5,660 nucleotides of DNA from DATLYH01 sp035575035 (GTDB lineage Bacteria; Planctomycetota; Planctomycetia; Gemmatales; Gemmataceae). The notes below the pieces were generated by a model. It was not told the origin of the DNA. It saw nothing but the letters and a program-made list of their open reading frames with translations, and searched no databases. A program made the position numbers and the translations under genes. The stretch lies in the NCBI GenBank assembly GCA_035575035.1, contig DATLYH010000010.1, positions 1-5,660 of the forward strand. The letters run 5' to 3'. Positions 1 to 5,495 of the stretch are shown here, in pieces (the stretch's first letter is position 1; every line of letters starts with the position of its first letter).

Positions 1-1
1 C

Positions 2-877
2 ATCCCGCTGGCGCGGCTGGCCGACATCCGCACCGTCGAGGGGCCGTCTACGATCACCCGCGAGTGGGGCCAGCGGCGGATCACCATCACGAGCAACATC
101 GTCGGCCGCGACATGGGCACGTTCGTGGCCGAGGCCCAGCAAAAAGTAAACGAGAAAGTCCAGCTGCCGAAGGAAGGGCGCTACCACCTGGAGTGGGGCG
201 GCCAATTCCAGAACTACGAGCGCGCCCGCACGCGGCTCATGGTGGTCGTGCCGGTTGCCGTGGTGTTGATCTTCCTCCTGCTGTACTTCACCTACCGGAA
301 CTTCGTTGACGCCCTACGGGTGTTCACCGGCGTGCCGTTCGGGTGGGTCGGCGGGATCATCGCCCTGTGGTTGCGCGACATGCCTTTCTCCATTTCCGCG
401 GCCGTCGGGTTCATCGCCCTCTCTGGCGTGGCGGTCCTCGACGACATGATCCTGGTCAGCTATGTCCGGCAGCTCCGTCGCAGGGGGCTGAACGTCCACG
501 AGGCGGTGCGGCAGGCGGCGGTGACGCGGCTTCGGCCGGTGCTGATGACCACCCTCGTGGCCAGCCTCGGCTTCCTGCCGATGGCCCTGAGTACGGGGCA
601 AGGGGCGGAAGTACAGCGCCCGTTGGCGACTGTAGTGATCGGCGGCGTGATCGGGGCGATGGTCATGTCGCTGCTGGTGCTACGGGTCTTGTACCTGTTC
701 TTCGATTGGCTCGCGCATGGGGCCTTCTGGGTGCTTACCCGCGTTTTCCGGGTGAGCGAGACCACGGCCTCGGCAATACTGGGGCTGAACCCAGAGCAGA
801 GTGGAGACGACGATGGAGTCGAAAGCGGCTCGCGGAACGGGTCCGTGGGGGCTTCGACACAACTGACCCCTGTCTGA
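2..877 (+). CDS. czcA: CzcA/CusA-family RND heavy-metal efflux pump, C-terminal part (5' end outside window)
   Basis: Inner-membrane proton-driven pump of the HME-RND family, which takes metal ions from the periplasm (or cytosol) and passes them through an adaptor to an outer-membrane channel. The frame is open from base 2, giving 291 residues; full-length members have about 1,000-1,050, so roughly the last quarter is present. Residues 1-77 are the end of the second periplasmic loop (EGPSTITREWGQRR, then FVAEAQQKV, EWGGQFQNYERA), typical of CzcA proteins. Five hydrophobic segments follow, near residues 79-97, 104-124, 130-155, 177-197 and 209-232, matching TM8-TM12. The family blocks GVPFGWVGG, MPFSISAAVGFIALSGVAVL, TRLRPVLMTTLVASLGF and GAEVQRPLATVVIGG are all present. 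Two oddities: Asp147-Asp148 where CzcA proteins usually have Asn-Gly, and Arg228 where LVLPALY normally has Pro. A polar tail of about 55 residues follows the last helix. Metal specificity cannot be fixed from this fragment; the motifs look more CzcA-like (Zn/Co/Cd/Ni) than CusA-like (Cu/Ag). The symbol is by family resemblance. Confidence 0.93.
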   Translation: MPLARLADIRTVEGPSTITREWGQRRITITSNIVGRDMGTFVAEAQQKVNEKVQLPKEGRYHLEWGGQFQNYERARTRLMVVVPVAVVLIFLLLYFTYRNFVDALRVFTGVPFGWVGGIIALWLRDMPFSISAAVGFIALSGVAVLDDMILVSYVRQLRRRGLNVHEAVRQAAVTRLRPVLMTTLVASLGFLPMALSTGQGAEVQRPLATVVIGGVIGAMVMSLLVLRVLYLFFDWLAHGAFWVLTRVFRVSETTASAILGLNPEQSGDDDGVESGSRNGSVGASTQLTPV

Positions 878-882
878 GGAGG
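877..882 (+). promoter_or_regulatory. Shine-Dalgarno AGGAGG overlapping the RND stop codon
   Basis: The perfect AGGAGG begins on the last base of the TGA stop (875-877) of the RND gene and lies 7 bases before the ATG at 890. It fixes the start of the lipoprotein gene. With only 12 bases between the two genes, it points to one transcript and probably coupled translation. Confidence 0.8.
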
Positions 883-889
883 AACGACG

Positions 890-1315
890 ATGAATAAGCG
901 GTTCGCGTGGGGCGGCCTGAGCCTGGGTCTGTTCGCCGCTCTCGCTCTGATCGTGACGGGCTGCAGCCAGTCCGACAACAAGGGCAGCCAGGCAACGGGC
1001 AAGCAAGTCGCCCACAAGGAAGGCGACGGCCACGACCACAGCAAGGAGAAGGAGGGCCACAAGCACGGCTGGTGGTGCGACGACCACGGCATCCCCGAGG
1101 ACGAATGCAGTATGTGCCAGGCCAAGGTCGAGAAGGAGGCCAAGGCCAAGGGCGACTGGTGCGAGAAGCACGAGCGGGCGCTGAGCCAATGCTTCCACTG
1201 CAAACCGGAGCGGCGGGAGTTCTACGCCGCCAAGTACCGGGCTAAGTACGGCAAGGAGCCGCCCCCCGTCCCGGAGTTCGACGAGAAGAAGGGGGACGGC
1301 AAGAAGAAGGAGTAG
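890..1315 (+). CDS. Small lipoprotein with His-rich linker and two C-x2-H-x6-C-x2-C metal-ligand motifs
   Basis: Predicted 141-residue exported lipoprotein of no named family that I can assign. The N-terminus MNKR is followed by a hydrophobic stretch (about 6-22) and the lipobox VTGC, so Cys25 would be lipidated and the protein membrane-anchored, facing the periplasm. Residues 42-59 are a charged, His-rich linker (His42, 48, 50, 57, 59). Two tandem repeats follow at exactly the same spacing: Trp62-Cys63-x2-His66-x6-Cys73-x2-Cys76 and Trp90-Cys91-x2-His94-x6-Cys101-x2-Cys104, 28 residues apart. Each has one His and three Cys, a plausible zinc-type site. The C-terminus is Lys/Glu-rich with a Pro stretch (PPPVPEF). 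From memory, related WC-x2-H-G-x-P-E-x2-C-x2-C segments occur near the N-termini of some CzcB-like adaptors, which would suit a metal-binding helper of the pump. The gene begins 12 bases after the RND gene with an ideal ribosome site. A role as periplasmic metal chaperone, buffer or sensor is inference; the coding call itself is strong. Confidence 0.88.
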   Translation: MNKRFAWGGLSLGLFAALALIVTGCSQSDNKGSQATGKQVAHKEGDGHDHSKEKEGHKHGWWCDDHGIPEDECSMCQAKVEKEAKAKGDWCEKHERALSQCFHCKPERREFYAAKYRAKYGKEPPPVPEFDEKKGDGKKKE

Positions 1316-1341
1316 ATCAGGCAGGATCAGTTTCCTGATCC
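1315..1341 (+). other. Small inverted repeat with two alternative 5' arms
   Basis: GGATCAG (1324-1330) pairs perfectly with CTGATCC (1335-1341) across a TTTC loop. A second upstream arm, GATCAGG (1315-1321), can pair with CCTGATC (1334-1340) instead, so two mutually exclusive stems share one right arm. It sits directly at the lipoprotein stop codon (1313-1315). No T-run follows, so it is not a standard intrinsic terminator; a weak terminator, attenuator or mRNA 3'-end stabiliser is possible. Confidence 0.5.
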
Positions 1342-1349
1342 GCGAAACG

Positions 1350-1376
1350 GGCCGGCCTCGGCGTTCGGGGCCGGCC
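1350..1376 (+). other. GC-rich hairpin in the lipoprotein-HMA gap
   Basis: The palindrome GGCCGGCC occurs twice (1350-1357 and 1369-1376). Pairing continues inward through TCG/CGG with one G-T wobble, giving an 11-bp stem and a GCGTT loop at 1361-1365. No T-run follows. It lies just upstream of the ribosome site of the HMA gene and does not overlap it. Likely an attenuator or a stem that sets relative mRNA levels within the operon; the function is inferred. Confidence 0.55.
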
Positions 1377-1390
1377 ACATGGCTGGTAGG

Positions 1391-1397
1391 AAAGGAG
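1391..1397 (+). promoter_or_regulatory. Shine-Dalgarno AAAGGAG deciding the HMA protein start
   Basis: AAAGGAG ends 8 bases before the ATG at 1406. An in-frame ATG at 1379 lies upstream of this site, immediately after the hairpin, and has no ribosome site of its own. Starting at 1406 also gives a compact signal peptide (MSRK, then a hydrophobic core), so 1406 is the preferred start. Confidence 0.8.
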
Positions 1398-1405
1398 TCC
1401 GAATC

Positions 1406-1741
1406 ATGAGCAGGAAGACCCGTCCGCTGGTGGTCGTGGCCTCGGCGGTCATGCTGGCGCTCGCCGGCACCGCCCTCGCCGCCGACATCGTCCCGACGGT
1501 CATCACCATTCCCGGTATGGACTGCGGCGGCTGCGCGAAGAAGGTCGCGGCCAAGCTCGTCGCGGTGCAGGGCGTCGCCAAGGCGGAACCGGACATGGAA
1601 ACCAAGACCATCAAGGTGACGCCCAAGGCCGACGCCGTCCTCTCGCCGAAAGCCCTGTGGGAGGCTGTGGAAACGGCGAAGCAGAAGCCGATGAAGCTGG
1701 AGGGGCCGAGCGGAACCTTCACGTCCAAGCCCAAGCAGTGA
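1406..1741 (+). CDS. Secreted heavy-metal-associated (HMA, MerP-like) domain protein
   Basis: A periplasmic single-domain metal-binding protein of 111 residues, about 86 after signal removal. Residues 1-25 form a Sec signal peptide: MSRKTR, a hydrophobic core to about residue 20, and cleavage at ALA before Ala26-Asp27. The mature part is one ferredoxin-like HMA domain (about 30-100) with the metal site Gly37-Met38-Asp39-Cys40-Gly-Gly-Cys43, followed by helix AKKVAAKL and strand TKTIKVTP as in MerP and CopZ. A short polar tail (SGTFTSKPKQ) ends the protein. Such domains bind a soft or transition metal through the two Cys and pass it to a partner by ligand exchange. MerP feeds the Hg importer MerT, but no merT/merA is visible here, so a chaperone or buffer for the neighbouring efflux system is more likely (inference). 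It is flanked by hairpins on both sides, so its transcript level may be set separately from its neighbours. The longer start at 1379 adds nine residues before the signal peptide and is less likely. Confidence 0.9.
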   Translation: MSRKTRPLVVVASAVMLALAGTALAADIVPTVITIPGMDCGGCAKKVAAKLVAVQGVAKAEPDMETKTIKVTPKADAVLSPKALWEAVETAKQKPMKLEGPSGTFTSKPKQ

Positions 1742-1754
1742 AGCCGTGGCAGCT

Positions 1755-1791
1755 GGGCGACCGGGGCGACCTGCGTTGTCCCCGGTCGCCC
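1755..1791 (+). terminator. Perfect 12-bp hairpin after the HMA gene (possible terminator or attenuator without T-run)
   Basis: GGGCGACCGGGG (1755-1766) and CCCCGGTCGCCC (1780-1791) are perfect reverse complements around a 13-base loop, starting 13 bases after the HMA stop codon. The stem is very stable, but the bases after it (GAGCCGCAC) contain no T-run, so Rho-independent termination is uncertain. It may be a partial terminator that reduces expression of the channel and ATPase genes, or a 3'-end stabiliser for the HMA mRNA. No promoter is evident in the 41 bases left before the next start. Confidence 0.55.
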
Positions 1792-1832
1792 GAGCCGCAC
1801 GCCCGCACCGTTCCGCCAAGGAGGGATGACAG

Positions 1833-3212
1833 ATGGTCCGGCAGACAGAGATCGCAGGCTGGGTAAGAGCGCTGGCAGTCGCCGGGCTGGTCGCTGCGGC
1901 GTGCTCGCAAGGTATGGCTCAAACGCTACCTCCTTCGCGTGCGGACGCGCCGGTCGAAACGCTGCCCACTGCGCAGCGGACACCTTCTGCCACGGTCACG
2001 CAACCCGCGCTCACACTCGACGGCTTGATCCAGCTCGGGCTGGAACGGAACCCGCGCCTCGCCCAGGCGGCCTTTTCCATTGATACGGCCCGCGGGAGGG
2101 CTCTCCAGGCCGGGTTGTACCCGAACCCGACGCTCAACGTCACCGGGGACGAGTTGGGCGACCGCCAGGGACCGGGGGGCATCTGGACGGCCCCTTACGT
2201 CAGCCAGGAGATCGTCACCGGCGGGAAGCTACGACTCAGTCGGGCGGCGGCGAACCGGGAGGTCGATCAAGCCACGCTCGCCCTGATGACCCAGCGCTAC
2301 ACGTTCCTCAGCAACGTCCGGCAGGCGTACTTCGAGGTGTTAACCCTCCAGCGGCGCGTGGAGATCCTCACCGAGCTAGTCAAGCTGGCTGACGCATCCG
2401 TCGAACAGACCCGGAAGCTCCTGGAGGCCAAGCGGGTTGCTCGGCTGGACCTCTTGCAACTGGAGGCCGAAGCCGAGCGGCTGCGGGCGGAACTGGAGGC
2501 CACCGAACGGGAACTTCCCGGAGCCTTCAGGCGGCTTGCGGCGGCAGTCGGTGTGCCCAGCCTGCCGCACGCCCAACTTGTCGGCACGCTGGACCTCCCG
2601 TTGCCCGTTTACGACCTTGAGCGAGTGCAGCAGTTCGTTCTCAGCGAACACCCTGAAGTCCGCTCCGCTCAAATCGGCATCGAGCGTGCGCGTCTACTGG
2701 CGGAGCGTGCCCGGAAGGAACCGATCCCCAACGTGACGGTCGGGGCCGGTTACGTCCGCCAGAATCAGAACCGCTCGGGCGACTGGACCATTGGCGTCAG
2801 CGTGCCGATCCCGGTGTGGAACCGCAACCAGGGCAACATCATGGCGACGCAGGCCCAGGTGGGAGAGGCGGTACAGGAGGTGGGCCGGGTCAAGAACGAA
2901 CTGACCGACCGCCTGGCGGGCGCCTTCCGCGACTACGCAGCCGCCCGACGGCGGGCCGACCGCTACCGCACAGCGATCTTGCCACGCGCCCAGGAAGCCT
3001 ACGAGCTGTCGCGGAAGGCGTATGCCGGCGGCGTGTTCGAGTACCTGCGGGTGCTCGAAGCCCAGCGGGCCGTCGCCCAGGCCAACCTGGAGTACGTCCG
3101 GGCACTCGGCGAAGCGTGGAAGGCTGCTGCCGCGATCTCGGGGCTCACGCTAGAAGACCACTGGCCGCCCGCGCCACACGTACCCAGCGCGGAGCCTCGG
3201 AAGGAGCCTTGA
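1833..3212 (+). CDS. TolC-type outer-membrane factor of a metal efflux system (CzcC/CusC-like)
   Basis: Outer-membrane channel that joins the RND pump and adaptor to expel metal from the cell; 459 residues, the usual size for CzcC/CusC-type proteins. AAGGAGGG at 1818-1825 lies 7 bases before the ATG. Residues 1-29 are a signal peptide with possible cleavage after GMA (29); Cys24 in VAAAC resembles a poor lipobox, so lipidation is possible but not convincing. Two OEP repeats follow (about 62-250 and 260-440). The first opens with LTLDGLIQLGLERNPRLAQA and YPNPTLNV; the second with LSEHPEVRSAQIGIERARLL and IPNVTVGAGYVRQ. Long Leu/Glu/Arg-rich helices between them (about 180-240 and 340-430) form the periplasmic tunnel. 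GVSVPIPVWNRNQGNI is a hallmark of metal-efflux channels (SxPIPxxNRNxG). The channel is downstream of the pump, unlike the C-B-A order of czc operons. Pairing with this RND pump is inferred from proximity. Confidence 0.93.
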   Translation: MVRQTEIAGWVRALAVAGLVAAACSQGMAQTLPPSRADAPVETLPTAQRTPSATVTQPALTLDGLIQLGLERNPRLAQAAFSIDTARGRALQAGLYPNPTLNVTGDELGDRQGPGGIWTAPYVSQEIVTGGKLRLSRAAANREVDQATLALMTQRYTFLSNVRQAYFEVLTLQRRVEILTELVKLADASVEQTRKLLEAKRVARLDLLQLEAEAERLRAELEATERELPGAFRRLAAAVGVPSLPHAQLVGTLDLPLPVYDLERVQQFVLSEHPEVRSAQIGIERARLLAERARKEPIPNVTVGAGYVRQNQNRSGDWTIGVSVPIPVWNRNQGNIMATQAQVGEAVQEVGRVKNELTDRLAGAFRDYAAARRRADRYRTAILPRAQEAYELSRKAYAGGVFEYLRVLEAQRAVAQANLEYVRALGEAWKAAAAISGLTLEDHWPPAPHVPSAEPRKEP

Positions 3213-3248
3213 AAACCAGAGAGGTGCCCCCTACGGATCGGTGCAGCA

Positions 3249-5426
3249 GTGAACGAGCAACGCGAAATACACTTCAAGATTCGCGGCATGGATTGCGCCG
3301 AGGAAGTGGCCGTCCTCAAACGGGAGGTCGGGCCGTTGGTCGGCGGGGAAGACCGGCTGTCCTTCGACATCCTGAACGGTAGGATGGCAGTCGCGCCGGG
3401 GCCGGTGGAGGTTTCCCCCGAGGCCGTCATGAAAGCCGTGGCCCGCACCGGCATGCGGGCCGAGGTCTGGCGGCAGGGCGAGCAGGTCGCCGACCAGGGC
3501 CGGTTCTGGCAGCGTCGGGGGCGAACCATCCTGACCACAGCCAGTGGCCTGTTCGGCCTGCTCGGGTTTCTCACCCACGCCTGGGCCGAAGGCGGTTTCC
3601 TTGCCGCGTTCGGCACTGAGGGAGCGGGCGTCGTCCATCATGTTCCGCTGGCGGCGAAGACCCTCTACGCCCTGAGTATCCTGGCGGGGGTCTGGTACTT
3701 CCTACCAAAGGCCTGGTACGCCACCCAACGCCTGCGACCGGACATGAACCTACTGATGACGGTTGCTGTCGTCGGGGCAGTGGCGATCAACGAGTGGTTC
3801 GAGGCGGCGACCGTCGCCTTTCTCTTCGCCGTCTCTCTGGCGCTGGAATCGTGGAGCGTAGGCCGGGCACGGCGGGCCATCGCGGCGCTGATGGACTTGT
3901 CACCCCCGACCGCCCGCTTGCGTCACGCCGACGGCAGGGAGGAGCAGATCGCTCCCGAGCAGGTGCCTGTGGGGGCCGTCCTCGTCGTGATGCCAGGGGA
4001 GCGCTTCCCCTTGGACGGTCGGGTTTTCCGGGGCACGAGCCACGTCAACCAGGCCCCGATCACCGGCGAGAGCGAACCTGTGACCAAGCAGGCCGGTGAC
4101 GAAGTGTTCGCCGGAACCATCAACGGAGACGGCGCGCTGGAAGTCGAGTGTACGAAGGCGGCCCAGGACACAACCCTGGCCCACATCATCCGCATGGTCG
4201 GCGAAGCCCAGTCGCGGCGAGCGCCGTCCGAGCAATGGGTGGAGAGGTTCGCCCGCGTCTACACCCCCGCCGTCATGGGCTTGGCCCTGGCCGTCCTGCT
4301 TGTTCCGCCGCTGGTCTTCGGCGGTGCCTGGAAGGAGTGGTTGTACAGCTCTCTCGTCCTGCTCGTCATCGCTTGCCCGTGCGCCCTGGTGATTTCCACG
4401 CCCGTCAGCATCGTCGCGGCGCTCGCCGCTTCGGCCCGCCAAGGAGTGCTCATCAAGGGCGGTATCTACGTTGAAGCCCCCGCCCGCCTCAAGGCCATCG
4501 CGTTTGACAAGACTGGCACGCTGACCGAGGGTAAACCCGCCGTCGCCGAGGTCGTGCCGTTGAACGGGCACGATAACCGTGAAGTGCTGGAGCGGGCGGC
4601 AGCGATGGAGGTCCGCAGCGACCACCCCCTGGCGCGGGCCATCGTCGCCTACGCTCAGGAACGCGGGATACAGCCTGCCCCCGCTGAGGATTTCCAGATC
4701 GTCCAGGGTAAGGGGGCCACGGCCCGGTTTGACGGGAGGCAGTTCTGGCTTGGGTCGCACCGCTACCTCGAAGAGCGAGGCCAGGAGACAGAAGACGTAC
4801 ATCACCGGCTGGAGGCCATGTCCGGGGCGGGCCGCACGGTCGTCGTGGTGGGGAACGAGGAGCACGTCTGCGGCCTCATCGCCCTCGCCGACAACGTGCG
4901 CCCACAGGCCCGGCAGACCCTCCAAGAGCTTCGGCGTGCGGGGGTCGAACACCTGATCATGCTCACCGGGGACAATCAGCCCACGGCCCAAGCCATCGCC
5001 CAGGAGACGGGCGTGGACGAGTTCCGTGCCGAGCTGCTTCCGGCTGACAAGGTCACGGCGGTGGAAGCCCTGGTCGCTCGCTACGGCAGCGTGGCGATGG
5101 TCGGCGACGGCGTGAACGACGCCCCGGCGCTCGGCCGAGCGACTGTGGGCATTGCGATGGGGGCGGCGGGGAGCGACGCGGCCATTGAGACGGCGGACAT
5201 CGCGCTGATGTCCGACGACCTCAGCCGGCTCCCCTGGCTCATCAGGCATTCCCGCCGGACCCTCGCCGTCATCCGCCAGAACATCGCCTTCTCGTTGGCG
5301 GTCAAGGCGCTATTCGTGGTCCTGACGTTCGTCGGTTTCGCCTCCCTCTGGGCCGCCATCGCCGCCGACATGGGAGCTTCGCTGCTAGTCATCTTCAACG
5401 GATTGAGGTTGTTGAGGCACCAATGA
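3249..5426 (+). CDS. cadA: P1B-2 type heavy-metal exporting ATPase (Zn2+/Cd2+/Pb2+)
   Basis: Inner-membrane ATP-driven pump moving divalent metal from cytosol to periplasm; 725 residues, close to E. coli ZntA and CadA. An N-terminal HMA domain (about 6-75) has Gly13-Met-Asp-Cys16-Ala-Glu-Glu19, so one Cys plus acids in place of CxxC. Hydrophobic segments lie near 93-110, 133-152, 167-183, 187-203, 335-358, 364-390, 676-697 and 700-720. Working motifs: actuator TGES 272-275; transport site Cys376-Pro-Cys378; phosphorylated Asp420 in DKTGTLTEG; nucleotide-binding SDHPLA with His459-Pro460; MLTGDN 571-576; MVGDGVNDAP 617-626. Lys686 and Asp707-Met-Gly709 in the last two helices, with Glu200 in an earlier one, fit the Zn-ATPase subgroup (known in ZntA as Asp714, Lys693, Glu202; the Lys-Asp spacing of 21 is identical). 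This excludes the Cu+ subgroup. The start is GTG at 3249 with only a weak ribosome site; the frame upstream runs to the channel's stop with no other ATG/GTG, and a later start would break the HMA domain. Zn, Cd and Pb cannot be told apart from sequence; the name zntA would fit equally. Confidence 0.95.
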   Translation: MNEQREIHFKIRGMDCAEEVAVLKREVGPLVGGEDRLSFDILNGRMAVAPGPVEVSPEAVMKAVARTGMRAEVWRQGEQVADQGRFWQRRGRTILTTASGLFGLLGFLTHAWAEGGFLAAFGTEGAGVVHHVPLAAKTLYALSILAGVWYFLPKAWYATQRLRPDMNLLMTVAVVGAVAINEWFEAATVAFLFAVSLALESWSVGRARRAIAALMDLSPPTARLRHADGREEQIAPEQVPVGAVLVVMPGERFPLDGRVFRGTSHVNQAPITGESEPVTKQAGDEVFAGTINGDGALEVECTKAAQDTTLAHIIRMVGEAQSRRAPSEQWVERFARVYTPAVMGLALAVLLVPPLVFGGAWKEWLYSSLVLLVIACPCALVISTPVSIVAALAASARQGVLIKGGIYVEAPARLKAIAFDKTGTLTEGKPAVAEVVPLNGHDNREVLERAAAMEVRSDHPLARAIVAYAQERGIQPAPAEDFQIVQGKGATARFDGRQFWLGSHRYLEERGQETEDVHHRLEAMSGAGRTVVVVGNEEHVCGLIALADNVRPQARQTLQELRRAGVEHLIMLTGDNQPTAQAIAQETGVDEFRAELLPADKVTAVEALVARYGSVAMVGDGVNDAPALGRATVGIAMGAAGSDAAIETADIALMSDDLSRLPWLIRHSRRTLAVIRQNIAFSLAVKALFVVLTFVGFASLWAAIAADMGASLLVIFNGLRLLRHQ

Positions 5427-5432
5427 CGACGA

Positions 5433-5468
5433 GGCCGCGGGGACGGGCTTGCGCCTCACCCCGCGGCC
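5433..5468. terminator. Strong hairpin between convergent genes (candidate two-way terminator)
   Basis: GGCCGCGGGG (5433-5442) and CCCCGCGGCC (5459-5468) pair perfectly; inside, GGGC and GCCT can extend the stem past a small internal loop. It begins 6 bases after the ATPase stop and ends 27 bases from the stop of the minus-strand gene, so it could end transcripts from both sides. No clear T-run on either strand, so efficiency is uncertain. Confidence 0.6.
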
Positions 5469-5495
5469 GTGGTTGTGACCTCGCCCCGCCCGTCA

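Noticed and set aside
460..1203. Minus-strand open frame of 247 codons opposite the RND and lipoprotein genes
   Set aside because: Ser/Pro/Arg-rich shadow translation with no recognisable domain or ribosome site; the plus-strand genes explain the region.
1379..1405. Upstream ATG as start of the HMA protein
   Set aside because: No ribosome site before it; the good one (1391-1397) lies downstream and serves the ATG at 1406, which also gives a normal signal peptide.
1406..1741. mer operon (merP)
   Set aside because: No merT, merA or merR is visible and the neighbours are efflux genes; the GMDCGGC motif alone does not show mercury specificity.
680..1819. Long minus-strand open frame across the RND end, lipoprotein and HMA gene
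   Set aside because: It covers three plus-strand genes with clear motifs and ribosome sites plus two gaps with hairpins. The translation is low-complexity Arg/Leu/Ala and matches nothing known.
1833..1920. Outer-membrane factor as a lipoprotein through Cys24
   Set aside because: The residues before the Cys are VAAA, lacking the usual Leu at -3, and a Sec cleavage site follows at GMA/QT. Left as a possibility, not claimed.
3201..3260. Channel and ATPase as one gene broken by a stop codon, as they share a reading frame
   Set aside because: Both proteins are of normal full length with their own ends, and they belong to unrelated families found as separate genes; the shared frame is chance.
3900..5249. 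Long open frame of 449 codons on the minus strand inside the ATPase gene
   Set aside because: It lies wholly antisense to a gene with all P-type ATPase motifs. Its translation is rich in Arg, Gly, Asp, His and Pro without any fold-like pattern, as expected from the opposite strand of GC-rich coding DNA.
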